DNA of 33,793 nucleotides from Paulinella micropora (GCA_009731375.1 BJOX01000358.1:502164-535956); one strand, 5' to 3'. Shown: positions 1 through 8,362, counted from the stretch's first letter. Made by a program: numbers and translations. Notes: generated by a model not told the origin, from the sequence alone.

Positions 1-154
1 TCATCTCTTCAATCATCTGTTCGTCTTTCTCAATCTCTTTCATCGCTTTTATTTTCATTTCGCTTAATTTTTTCGTGTTATGTCTATGGTCTTCAAACTG
101 TTCAATCCATTCTTCCTTACCCTTTATGAAATTTGGTATGAGATTAATAGACAT
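1..154 (-). CDS. Partial hypothetical protein, runs off left edge
   Basis: A minus-strand frame opens with ATG at 152-154 and stays open to the window edge, giving 51 codons. The product is charged and probably helical (Lys/Glu-rich, with a run of Met-Lys-Glu residues). An AT-rich TATATTATG-type sequence lies directly before the ATG, as for other genes of this element. I do not recognise the family. Its presence shows that the viral element continues to the left of the window, so the integrase is not the terminal gene. Confidence 0.5.
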   Translation of the reverse strand, partial: MSINLIPNFIKGKEEWIEQFEDHRHNTKKLSEMKIKAMKEIEKDEQMIEEM

Positions 155-385
155 AATATATAATATGAGGGTTTATTGTTTACGAGTGAGGTCCGCACAA
201 AAAGCAAGAAACCGAAGCAAACGAGAAAAACATTTGCTCATTTGCTCAAAATTCTGAGCATTCGTGCAAAAAAAATAAAAAAAACGGCAGTTTCGCCCGC
301 AATTTACGATAAAAATTATTGCGATGACCATTTCGGCCCTGTGGTCCCCGAAATAAAAAAAGGAACTGAAAATGTCAGCATACTA
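155..385. other. Intergenic, AT-rich, small hairpin
   Basis: There is no convincing gene between the partial ORF and the integrase stop. A plus-strand open frame over 176-391 has only a TTG start and low-complexity Lys-rich content. A perfect 6-bp inverted repeat, TGCTCA...TGAGCA, lies at 243-260. Confidence 0.4.
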
Positions 386-1372
386 TCATAAATCTAATAT
401 TACTTTTGCCTTTTTTTCTCTTTTGCTCGTCCTTATGTTCTCAGGTTGAATGTCTTCTCTCTTCAACTGTTCTTTTGTTTTCTTTTCTTTCGTTATCTCT
501 TTAACTTGTTCGTTAATTTGTTTTTCTTCGTCGGCAGGTTTATCAAATTTGGTCTTTAATAATTCACGAGGGCTGACTAGCTCATCTGAATTGAGTATCA
601 ACTTGAAGCCTTTTCTTCCGACTACGGTGTAAATCTGCTTACTGTATTGTTTTCCTCCTTTGGAAAATAAATTCCTTTTTAATTCCTTTCGCACCTTATC
701 TCCTTTTTCAAATTCATCTATTAAATGGTCTCGCTGAATTCGTTGTTTATTTTTATTAACACCCTTAAATACATCAATCGGCCTAGCTTGAATTGTTCTA
801 TGATGTCGCATATTATAAGCATCTACCATATCATCAATCCAAGAAAGCCAATCAAAATTGCCATTAGTTTCAAATAGAATGTGCAGCCACCGTCTAATAG
901 TTCTAATAACACGGTCCACAATCGCAAGAGCCCGATGGTCGCCAACTTCAACCGTCCTATGGTCAATATTGCTTTCTCTGAAATAATCTTTAACCATTCC
1001 TTTATATTCACTTCCGCTGTCGGTAGTAATGCTTTCTGGTGTATATGGAATTGATTTTGAAGCCATATAAACTTCCTTAGCCGTTTTGTTTTTAAGTGGT
1101 TTAATGATTAAAAATCTACTGTGAGTGTCAATCCAAAATAACATCCAGGCATAACCTTTATTTCCTTTCTTGTCTTTAAGTTTTGTCATATCCGCCAAAT
1201 CTACAAATACTTGTTTAAGTGGTTTGTCTGCCCATATCGTATTCCATTTATCAGTCGGTAATCTTTTTTGGTAATGAATTTCAAGTGCTTGTTGCTCCTT
1301 TCTTTCATTCTCATCCTCCACAACTTCATCCGTGCTAGTATTGTTTTGTGGATTGCTATGTTTGTGGTCCAT
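386..1372 (-). CDS. Retroviral-type (rve) integrase of Maverick/Polinton type
   Basis: This 328-residue protein would insert the linear viral DNA into the host genome by DDE-type strand transfer in the nucleus. The RNase H-fold core runs from about residue 50 to 200. The first acid is Asp58 in FVDLADM and the second is Asp118 in TTDSGSEY. The third acidic position, 35 residues later, is Asp153 in IVDR, where rve enzymes normally have Glu (VER). After the core comes an SH3-like C-terminal region (about 225-280, with GDKVR and a following PREL motif), then a charged tail. No HHCC zinc-binding domain is visible at the N terminus. The start is the ATG at 1370-1372, preceded by an AATATATAAG stretch about 40 bases upstream. 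It is divergent from the methyltransferase. The family assignment is firm; activity is uncertain because of the Glu-to-Asp change. Confidence 0.92.
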   Translation of the reverse strand: MDHKHSNPQNNTSTDEVVEDENERKEQQALEIHYQKRLPTDKWNTIWADKPLKQVFVDLADMTKLKDKKGNKGYAWMLFWIDTHSRFLIIKPLKNKTAKEVYMASKSIPYTPESITTDSGSEYKGMVKDYFRESNIDHRTVEVGDHRALAIVDRVIRTIRRWLHILFETNGNFDWLSWIDDMVDAYNMRHHRTIQARPIDVFKGVNKNKQRIQRDHLIDEFEKGDKVRKELKRNLFSKGGKQYSKQIYTVVGRKGFKLILNSDELVSPRELLKTKFDKPADEEKQINEQVKEITKEKKTKEQLKREDIQPENIRTSKREKKAKVILDL

Positions 1373-1444
1373 CGCCTCCCAATACTTAATGCTCTATCCT
1401 TATATATTAATCTCCATTATTTTTTTCCTTCATCCTATATAACT

Positions 1445-2422
1445 ATGGATACAAAACTTTTCAATGCGGATTGTCTTGACCTTATACCAAAGATAGAAGA
1501 AAAAGTTAATTTAGTTTTAGTTGATTTACCATATGGGCAGACCGCTTGTGAATGGGATAGTGTCATAGACTTAAAGCGAATGTGGGTAGAACTTAAAAAA
1601 ATATGTAAGCGGAACTGTATATATGTTTTCTTTACTACTACTAAATTCGGCTACAAACTTATTCAATCTAATGAGGGTTGGTTTCGGTATGACCTAGTAT
1701 GGGAGAAAAGTAAAAAAGCTGGTTTCTTATCTGCTAATAAAATGCCACTTAGAAAACACGAAATGATTTATGTGTTTGGCGATGATGGTGTAGATTTAGA
1801 AGTATCGCAGAATTTAGGACTTCGTGAATACTTCGGAAAGATTAAGAAACATATAGGAAAAACTAAAAAAGAAATAATGAATGAATTTGGACAATGTGTT
1901 GACCACTGTTTCAGAATCTCATCATCTCAATTCACTCTACCAACAGAACAGATATATAATCAATTCATTGAGAAATATAAGATAAACGAAATGGAAGGTT
2001 TCAGAGAGTTTAAAGACTTACAAGCAGAATGGGGGAAATACACATACAACCCTCAGAAGACAGAAGGGAAACCATATAAGACAAAAGGACAAATTCTCCC
2101 AAATTTTGTGTATGGAGAACAAGTGTATAATCCACCAGTAAACAACAAAGGCGTCCGCTTTCCTCATTCAATCTTATGTTTCAACAACCCACATAAAACA
2201 TTACACCCCACACAGAAACCAGTTGATTTATGCGAATGGTTAATCAAGTCATATTCAAACGAAGGCGACTTAGTGTTAGACTTTACGATGGGAAGCGGGA
2301 CGACTGGCATAGCTTGTATTAATACTAAACGGCGGTTTATAGGTATTGAGAAAGATAAAAACATATTTGAAACAGCGAAAAAAAGAATAGACGAACACAA
2401 ATTAATACTTAATGACGCCTAA
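1445..2422 (+). CDS. DNA methyltransferase, N4-cytosine/N6-adenine, beta-type motif order
   Basis: This 325-residue protein transfers a methyl group from S-adenosylmethionine to an exocyclic amino group of DNA. The catalytic motif IV is DLPYG, about 30 residues from the N terminus, a DPPY variant with Leu at position 2. The AdoMet-binding motif I comes late as LDFTMGSGTTG, followed by the acidic GIEKD. Catalytic motif before AdoMet motif is the beta-class order. A middle insert of roughly 80 residues (about 125-205), rich in Lys and Glu, may be the target-recognition region. HPTQKP, typical of this family, is present. The ATG at 1445 is preferred to upstream in-frame codons because CCTATATAACT lies immediately before it. 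Its 3' end overlaps the next minus-strand gene by 21 bases. It may protect viral DNA or be an orphan modification enzyme. Confidence 0.9.
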   Translation: MDTKLFNADCLDLIPKIEEKVNLVLVDLPYGQTACEWDSVIDLKRMWVELKKICKRNCIYVFFTTTKFGYKLIQSNEGWFRYDLVWEKSKKAGFLSANKMPLRKHEMIYVFGDDGVDLEVSQNLGLREYFGKIKKHIGKTKKEIMNEFGQCVDHCFRISSSQFTLPTEQIYNQFIEKYKINEMEGFREFKDLQAEWGKYTYNPQKTEGKPYKTKGQILPNFVYGEQVYNPPVNNKGVRFPHSILCFNNPHKTLHPTQKPVDLCEWLIKSYSNEGDLVLDFTMGSGTTGIACINTKRRFIGIEKDKNIFETAKKRIDEHKLILNDA

Positions 2423-2659
2423 TGCTTTATCTCTATATATTGCTCTTTCTTTTTTTTCAAGTTCAAAACAATAATTAGAACAAAACTCATAAGTATAAAA
2501 TCGGTCAAAACTATCATCAATGGCTGTAATCTGTCTGTTCGCTAAACACAGTGTTAATCCACACACATAGCAACTATTGAAGTCGTAATCACGATGATTA
2601 TATAGGTAGTCCATAATGTGTAAACGAACATCTAATGGTAAGTTTTTTATCTTGTTCAT
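2402..2659 (-). CDS. Small Cys-pair protein, possible zinc ribbon
   Basis: This 85-residue protein starts at the ATG at 2657-2659, with TTAATATAA directly upstream. It contains two CxxC-like pairs, CYVC near residue 30 and CSNYC near residue 60, spaced as in small zinc-binding modules. The first 20 residues (LPLDVRLHIMDYL) resemble the start of an F-box-like helix (LPxDVxxxIxxYL), a weak resemblance seen by eye only. It converges on the methyltransferase with a 21-base tail overlap. If the F-box likeness is real it could recruit host ubiquitin ligase; that is inference. Otherwise unknown. Confidence 0.6.
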   Translation of the reverse strand: MNKIKNLPLDVRLHIMDYLYNHRDYDFNSCYVCGLTLCLANRQITAIDDSFDRFYTYEFCSNYCFELEKKERAIYRDKALGVIKY

Positions 2660-2664
2660 TTATA

Positions 2665-3123
2665 TTAAAACTTTAAAAATATTTTTGAAACATCATTGTT
2701 TTCTTTTTTTGGTTTCTCGGGTTGTCCCGCATAAACATTGTCATTAACACGACCAGTCTTCTTTCCTTTACCTTTCTTAGGCTTAGGCTCTTCTTCCTCA
2801 CTTTCCTCGCTCTCACTATCGCTCTCCTCTTCCACTTTCTTTTTTACCACTTTCTTTGTCTTCTTCTGTTTAGTCTTCAATTTTATACCCGCAACCCGTT
2901 GGGCAACGATATCTACGAAATCCTGTTCAACCTCTTCATCCGAACTGCTTTCCTCACTTATCTCACCGTCTCGCCCATCAATCATATCCTTAGCCAACTG
3001 CTTCTTAGTAATGTGGTCCATCTTTTCTTCACTGTTCATTTCTTTCACATTCTTAGCATCTTCCTCAGCAAGTAGTTCCCTCGCCCTCTCAATCTTTCTT
3101 TGCCTAGCATACTGTTTCTTCAT
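2665..3123 (-). CDS. Highly charged low-complexity protein
   Basis: The 152-residue product starts with MKKQYARQRK, followed by a Glu/Lys helical segment, an acidic Ser/Asp/Glu tract (SEESSSDEE), Lys-rich stretches and an acidic Ser/Glu block. No catalytic motif is visible. The same frame is open up to 3315, but that extension contains a TATA-like sequence, an imperfect stem-loop (3290-3308) and a near-perfect palindrome (3199-3216). These look like leader elements, so I chose the downstream ATG at 3121-3123. Composition resembles nucleic-acid-associated or intrinsically disordered proteins. It is divergent from the fibre gene. Function unknown. Confidence 0.5.
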   Translation of the reverse strand: MKKQYARQRKIERARELLAEEDAKNVKEMNSEEKMDHITKKQLAKDMIDGRDGEISEESSSDEEVEQDFVDIVAQRVAGIKLKTKQKKTKKVVKKKVEEESDSESEESEEEEPKPKKGKGKKTGRVNDNVYAGQPEKPKKENNDVSKIFLKF

Positions 3124-3198
3124 TACAGTCGCTTTTTCAAGGTTCTTTATGGCAATCTCTCTATTACCTCTTGGTATAGATTTTCGGATGGAAAATCG

Positions 3199-3216
3199 GT
3201 TTGTTTTTAAACAAAC
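3199..3216. promoter_or_regulatory. A/T-rich stem-loop in divergent leader
   Basis: GTTTGTTT and AAACAAAC form an 8-bp perfect inverted repeat around a TT loop. It lies about 76 bases before the start of the charged minus-strand gene, in the divergent region shared with the fibre gene. It belongs to the set of gene-border hairpins described in the findings. Confidence 0.5.
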
Positions 3217-3322
3217 TTGTGTTTGTTTCGGTTGTATATCTAACCAAAAATAATTTTTATACGGATTAATTATTATCCAAAATATATAGCAGAGACTTCG
3301 CCTCCGCACCTCCACAGGTTTT

Positions 3323-3345
3323 GGTGAAGCTTTTTCAAAAGGTTC
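3323..3345. promoter_or_regulatory. Gene-border hairpin (GAAGCTTTTT/AAAAGGTTC) before fibre start
   Basis: GGTGAAGCTTTTTCAAAAGGTTC forms an imperfect stem-loop that ends one base before the ATG at 3347. Its reverse complement is nearly the same as the segments at 12458-12480 and 14106-14133, so this is a dispersed element of the viral genome, present in both orientations. Confidence 0.55.
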
Positions 3346-3346
3346 A

Positions 3347-6300
3347 ATGGGCAGTCAATATAAATCGCTCTTAGGCTTGTCTGAAATTGCGGTTGATAGT
3401 CTGGACATAGCCAACCTTGATTTAACAAACACAAACATAGTGGGCTTATACACAGATAGGGTGCCAGAAGATGCTGACCCCGTAAATCTTTATTTTACTA
3501 ACGGCCGATTTGATGCGAGGTTGGCTTTAAAATCAACGACGGACTTAAAGAAGGCACTAATCTATACTATACTGATGGTAGGTTTGACGCGCAACTAAAC
3601 ACTAAATCAACCACTAACCTAGCCGAAGGCACTAATTTATATTATACTAATGCTAGGTTTGACACTCAAGTAGCAACAAAGAGCACAACTAACTTAACCG
3701 AAGGAACTAACTTATACTACACCACAGCAAGGGTTAATACAGATTTTGACACAAGGATAGCAACTAAATCAATAGATGCTTTAAGTGATGTAATCATAAC
3801 AGGCACCCCCGCTGATAATCAACTGCTCATTTACAGCACTGGGCAATGGCGAAATGTTGCTTCTCCTTTTCTTAGATTGGATGGCCTCACTATGATGTTT
3901 GGAAATTTAAATATGGGAGGTTTTAATGTAGTAAATGTCGGTAATGTTGATGGTATTGATGTTTCGGCTCTTGATAGTTCTGTGGTAAAACTAACAGGAG
4001 ACCAGACTATAACAGGAAACAAAACATTTACTACTTATGTGGCCGTAAAAGACTCAAATCCATTAAACACAGGCAAATTATTCTTCAATTATAACAATAA
4101 TATGGGCTCTATTTATTCGTCGGAGGCAGGTGGGGCAACGGGCTATCCATTATCTTTTGTAGGCTCGTCCATACTTTTTGCTCCAACAACAGGTGGTGGA
4201 ATGACATTGACAAATAATGTTTTAAATTTTAACAGCACGACAGCAATCAGCGGACTTCCAGCCCCATTCTATGACGGCGATGCTTCAACAAAAGCATACA
4301 CTGATACTAAACTGGCAAAGGACGGCACAACGGCTATGACGGGCAGTTTAAATATGGGTGGTTTTTCAATAACAAATGTTAATCTTGTTGATGGTGTTGA
4401 TNNNNNNNNNNTGGTATTGATGTTTCTGTCCTTGATACTTCTGTCGTTAAACTAACAGGAGACCAGACCATAGCAGGAAATAAAAAATTTACTTCAACAA
4501 TAGAAGTGCGGGGCGCCACAGCTCCAACCGCTTTTGATGGTATCGGTGTTGCCTTTGATACGGCGACAAATATAGGAATGATTGCCGCACAAAAAATAGC
4601 AACTGCGAGTTATTATCCTATACAAATAACGGGTTCTTATGTAGAGTTATATTCAGGTAATAATGTAATCGCGACCGCAACTGGCACTACACTATCTTTG
4701 AATAACAACAAAATTACACACTTAGCCACACCATCAGCAACAACGGACGGAGCAAACAAAAGTTATGTGGATACATTAGACGGTCAAAATGTGAAACTAA
4801 CAGGAAACCAAACCATAGCAGGGACGAAGACATTCAGCAGCGAAATTAAAGCGAACTCGGGAGTATCAACGACGACATTAACGGCGAGTGGAAGAGTGTC
4901 CAATTTAACTGCGGGAGCTACTTGTTCATTAAGCATACAAGGAGGCAATGATGGAACTAGTAATTACGGGCTAGTATGGCTGTGGAATTATCTTGATTAT
5001 AATTATTCTTTGTATATGGCGTCTTCTGGGGCGAGGAAAGCATTCGGTAATGGAACCGCTTGCGCTGGCAACGACTTTACTGGTCGTGCTATTAGAATGA
5101 GAATTTATCCAGATGCTTCTCAGGGATTTATATGGGAAACATCAAGCGAGGTCTTATTAATGTCATTGAATGGACTCAATGGAACTTTATACACAAGAGG
5201 CAACATAAGCATAAACGGGGCGCTGGCAGCAAGGCAATCTTATGTAGATACAAAAGATGGAGGAAATGTGAAATTAATAGGAGACCAAACCATAACAGGA
5301 ATTAAGATATTTAATGGAACAAGAAATGATGTCAGAGCACTTAATTTGTTAAGCCAAGCCGATTTTAATAATGTGGATATCATTAATGGAGGAAATATTA
5401 CATACAATGGGGCGAGGATATTAAACCAAAATGGAGGAGATATATTCTTTTCACAGACAACAGGAGATTATCAGTATTTCTTATTTACTCTAAATACTGC
5501 TACAAGTGGAACCGCGAACCAAAGAGGTTATGTATTTACGAATGTAGCGTCTGATGTAAAAGGGGCGGGACTTTATATTTCAAAACTTTTGGATAATAAA
5601 AGTGCTTCGTCCGACATCGTCCGTTTTAACAATGCGGGCGGTATGCGGTTTTATGGAGCCTTAGATATGAACTCAAATAACATAACAAATGGTGGAACAA
5701 TAACTGGAACGACAATTACTTCAACCGCGGGTATATTAACAACAACCGCAACGGCAAGTGGATTAATCACGGCAGATGGCGGTTGTAAGTTATCTATTCA
5801 AAATAAAGTAGATGGAGGAAATGGACAGGGTATATTTATGTGGGATACAGACAACTCAGGATGGGGTATTTATATGGCTCAACCGGGGGCTGGTAAATCA
5901 TTAGGTGGAGGAACAGCGGTGGCAGGCAACGATATTTCAGGCTTTGCTGTAAGATTTAGGAGTGGTAATGCTTCGGCGGATGGTTTTGTGTGGGAAAATT
6001 CAGCAGAGCAATTGTTAATGTCATTGAATGGGGCAAACGGGACTTTATGGACAAAAGGATTGATAACGGCTAGTGCTGGTATATCAACGACAACATTAAC
6101 AACAAGCGACAATATAGTAGTAGGAGCTAGTAAAAGTGTGATTATTGATAGAAGTGCTGTTGCTAATAATAAACTAGTTTTATATGATAGTGGAACACCT
6201 TCAACAACTGGATTTTATGGATTTGGTATTGCTAGTAATACATTAATTTATAATGTTAATGCTTCAACGGATAGCCACGTATTTTACTATGCTGCAACAA

Positions 6301-7199
6301 ATGAATTATTTAGAATTAACAACACAGCAATCACCGCTTCAAAGGCGATAACGGCAAATGCGGGTATATCTGTTTTTAATAGCACAGTCGACATACGCGG
6401 GGAAGCAAGAAGTGGGTCTCATGCTACACCAGTCGGGTTATATGTCACGGGCAATCTTGGCCAATCTTCTGCTGGTGTTGAATTTAGACACAGCAACGGG
6501 ACACAGGGAGTTGGTTTTGGTTATAATTCAATATATGCTACGGGGAGCAGCACAAACCAAAATTTAAATTTTTATGCGAGGGGAACAGGAGTAATCTATG
6601 CTCAGAGTGATGCAAGCCTGACGACAGCATCCAGCGGATTTTTAACATTAAGAAAAAGACCAGGCAATACGACAAACCCACAAATATTTATGAAAGCAGG
6701 AGACTCATCAGGTTATGCGGTAGTAATGAATACAGGTGGTTTATTACACGCTTGGTCAACTTCACTATCAAATGGTGAAAACAATACAGGATATGTTTAT
6801 ATTGCAGCAGGAGCGAATGTTTGGTCTGCTGGTTCAGACAGGAGGCTATAATCAGATATTAAAACATTAGACTGCGGGGATTGTTGCGATAAACTGATGA
6901 AAATAAATTGCTGTTCATACTATTTGAAATCAGACGAAAAGAAAGAAAAAAAGAACCACGGATTTATTGCGGATGAAGTGAAAAAAATATTTCCAGAATT
7001 TGTATCTGAAAGTGGAATAAAAGCAGACGATGGAAATGGAAACTTTGAAGGTATATCATACACTGACTTCATACCAATATTAGTCAGTGCTTTTCAACAT
7101 TTAACTGAAAAGGTGATTAATTTAGAAAAAGAAAATAATAATCTAACTAATGATATAGCTGACTTAAAAAAACAATTAGCAGAAAACAATGCCCCCTAG
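3347..7199 (+). pseudogene. Phage-like fibre/attachment gene with S74 chaperone end, disrupted
   Basis: This reads as one long trimeric-fibre gene of about 1280 codons. The N-terminal part carries repeats of the type TNLxEGTNLYYTxxRFD (3500-3760), well known in phage tail fibres. Four modules of the type KLTGDQTITGNKTF follow (near 3990, 4450, 4795 and 5275), then Gly/Ser/Thr-rich beta-structured sequence. Two related domains of about 90 residues lie at 4923-5199 and 5784-6060. The last part is an S74-type intramolecular chaperone. Three breaks are seen. First, a one-base loss around 3547-3553 puts the first 67 codons out of frame with the rest. Second, a 10-N gap lies at 4402-4411, with near-repeated flanks. 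Third, an in-frame TAA at 6849-6851 follows SDRRL. It probably mediates binding to the host cell. Breaks may be real decay or sequencing/assembly error. Confidence 0.8.
6897..7199 (+). CDS. S74-type intramolecular chaperone, C-terminal part of fibre
   Basis: This is the 100-codon frame downstream of the TAA at 6849-6851 and in the same register as the fibre. It has the hallmarks of the S74 chaperone domain: HGFIADEV followed by FPEFV, then ISYTDFIPILVSAFQHL, and a final coiled coil (about residues 70-95, LEKENNNLTNDIADLKKQLAE). In phage endosialidases and related fibres this domain drives trimer folding and then cleaves itself off. Here it is separated from the fibre by the stop. The ATG at 6897 is only the first Met in the piece; independent expression is not supported by any promoter motif that I can see. 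It overlaps the next ORF by 11 bases. Confidence 0.75.
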   Translation: MKINCCSYYLKSDEKKEKKNHGFIADEVKKIFPEFVSESGIKADDGNGNFEGISYTDFIPILVSAFQHLTEKVINLEKENNNLTNDIADLKKQLAENNAP

Positions 7200-7536
7200 A
7201 TTACACCCTCCACCTCCACTCATTGATATGGCTGATGGCGAACTAACACCAGAGTTGAAAAATCGTGTTTTGGATATTTCGTTGAAGAATGAAGAAAAAA
7301 AAGTAGAGCACGAATTGGAAGACAACTGGAATTGTTGTTGTATAAAGAACAGGCCAACCGACAGCCGACTTATTAAATACTTATTTCAAATGGGTATCAT
7401 TATCGCCATCATCACCCTTTGTATCGTGAGGCTATCTGAAAAGAACTTACCGTGCGAGACAGCCAACACTTATGTAGGTATTTTAACACTATTAATAGGC
7501 ATCTGCCTTCCTAGCCCATCTAGTTCAAAGAAATGA
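7189..7536 (+). CDS. Small two-TM membrane protein
   Basis: This 115-residue protein has a Pro-rich start, a charged helical region, a Cys cluster NCCC (48-51), a first membrane segment at about 61-80 (LIKYLFQMGIIIAIITLCIV) and a second at about 94-109 ending in LPSPSSSKK. The pattern of a C-terminal membrane pair ending in a LPxP-Ser/Lys tail recalls small membrane proteins seen near the structural genes of polinton-like and large DNA viruses (by-eye resemblance). It overlaps the fibre end by 11 bases and the next minus-strand gene by 12 bases. It may be a virion membrane protein. Confidence 0.65.
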   Translation: MPPRLHPPPPLIDMADGELTPELKNRVLDISLKNEEKKVEHELEDNWNCCCIKNRPTDSRLIKYLFQMGIIIAIITLCIVRLSEKNLPCETANTYVGILTLLIGICLPSPSSSKK

Positions 7537-7776
7537 GCATTCATATAGTTGAGTTTTATACCAAGAGCTATCACCAGCACAGATTAGAGGAATAGCTTCA
7601 TCAAAACTACGACACATATTATTTCCATTATTTATGAAAACACATTTAAATTTGGTTTCTATTCCTTTTTGAATACACCACACACAACTTTCATTTTTTT
7701 TATCGCTGACCCGTGAATAGAAATCACAAGCTGTCCGACCTAACACAGAACACACAAATAATAATATTAATAACAT
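7525..7776 (-). CDS. Small secreted Cys-rich protein
   Basis: The 83-residue product begins with a clear signal peptide (MLLILLFVCSVLG, cleavage probably after residue 13). The mature part has seven cysteines, including a CVWC motif, consistent with a disulfide-stabilised extracellular module. The spacing is loosely like PSI (plexin-semaphorin-integrin) domains, but I cannot confirm this. It converges on the two-TM gene (12-base overlap) and diverges from the gene at 7859. Unlike its neighbours it should enter the secretory pathway, so it may act outside the cell or on the membrane. Confidence 0.55.
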   Translation of the reverse strand: MLLILLFVCSVLGRTACDFYSRVSDKKNESCVWCIQKGIETKFKCVFINNGNNMCRSFDEAIPLICAGDSSWYKTQLYECSFL

Positions 7777-7785
7777 AATATATTA

Positions 7786-7807
7786 GAAACTTTTTCAAAA
7801 AAGTTTC
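7786..7807. promoter_or_regulatory. Perfect A/T-rich stem-loop in divergent leader
   Basis: GAAACTTTTT and AAAAAGTTTC form a 10-bp perfect stem. It lies between two divergent genes, upstream of the secreted Cys-rich gene (start 7776), so it cannot be a 3'-end signal for either neighbour. Confidence 0.6.
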
Positions 7808-7826
7808 ACAAAAATATATATTTGCT

Positions 7827-7847
7827 GAAAGATTTTTTAAATCTTTC
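7827..7847. promoter_or_regulatory. Perfect stem-loop 11 bases before a start codon
   Basis: GAAAGATTT and AAATCTTTC form a 9-bp stem with a TTT loop. The ATG of the next gene is at 7859, separated by ATATAGAAAC-type sequence. It belongs to the gene-border hairpin set. Confidence 0.6.
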
Positions 7848-7858
7848 ATATAGAAACA

Positions 7859-8320
7859 ATGAGTGAGTTCAAATACCAAAAGATTATTTTTCTGAGTAAT
7901 GATTTTGCNNNNNNNNNNAGAGGGCATTACAATTGCAAAGCTACGTTTGCAAAACGTATGGCGGACTATAAATTCCAAAAGATTATTTTTCTGAGTAATG
8001 ATTTTGCGGGCGGTAGCAAAACATTCGATAAAACCATTAAATTGAACTTTACCCCAACTAGAATGAATGTTAAGTATATCCACTATATGAATGATATGAC
8101 TGAAACGAAAACAAAAATCCTTTATATGGACCGCATTGGAGTTATTGGAACATTCGCTGATAGCAACACTGCGAACATTTCCAATCTTAGCTACAACTTA
8201 GGTATTATTAATTGGACCGATGGACAATACAGTTTTAGAGTGCTTAAAACAGACAATGGTAGTATTGAGACTGACCAACTAGCTGGAAGAATTGTTATTT
8301 GTTTAGAATTTCTGGCGTAG
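7859..8320 (+). CDS. Small unknown protein with duplicated, gap-broken 5' end
   Basis: The frame is interrupted by a 10-N gap at 7909-7918. Before the gap is a start (ATG 7859) followed by the segment encoding YQKIIFLSNDF. After the gap is a second ATG (7960) followed by almost the same segment, then a continuous reading frame to the TAG at 8318-8320. The intact version from 7960 is about 120 residues, predicted mostly beta-strand, with no recognisable motif. The two starts differ in the first codons, so they could be two tandem paralogues, two haplotypes or a misassembly. The stop TAG lies inside a GTAGGGG hairpin. It sits between membrane and packaging genes, so it may be a minor virion protein (inference). 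Confidence 0.5.
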   Translation: MSEFKYQKIIFLSNDFXXXXRGHYNCKATFAKRMADYKFQKIIFLSNDFAGGSKTFDKTIKLNFTPTRMNVKYIHYMNDMTETKTKILYMDRIGVIGTFADSNTANISNLSYNLGIINWTDGQYSFRVLKTDNGSIETDQLAGRIVICLEFLA

Positions 8321-8337
8321 GGGCCTGCTCCCCCTAC
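8317..8337. terminator. GTAGGGG/CCCCTAC hairpin containing the stop codon
   Basis: GTAGGGG and CCCCTAC form a 7-bp perfect stem around CCTGCTC. The TAG at 8318-8320 is the stop codon of the preceding gene. The same arrangement occurs at 15484 and 15553. A role in transcript 3'-end formation or stop-codon-linked structure is inferred. Confidence 0.55.
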
Positions 8338-8341
8338 ACAT

Positions 8342-8362
8342 GCTCAACGAGTTGAGCTTTTT
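8342..8362 (+). terminator. GCTCAAC/GTTGAGC hairpin followed by T run
   Basis: A perfect 7-bp stem with a two-base GA loop is followed by TTTTT, like an intrinsic terminator. It lies 20 bases after the stop of the preceding gene and before the ATPase leader. Confidence 0.45.

Noticed and set aside
176-391. A 71-codon plus-strand frame between the partial ORF and the integrase
   Set aside because: It starts at TTG and lacks family features; it overlaps the end of the integrase gene on the other strand.
2722-3253. Plus-strand frames of Ser/Phe/Leu-rich composition
   Set aside because: They are shadows of the Lys/Glu-rich minus-strand gene.
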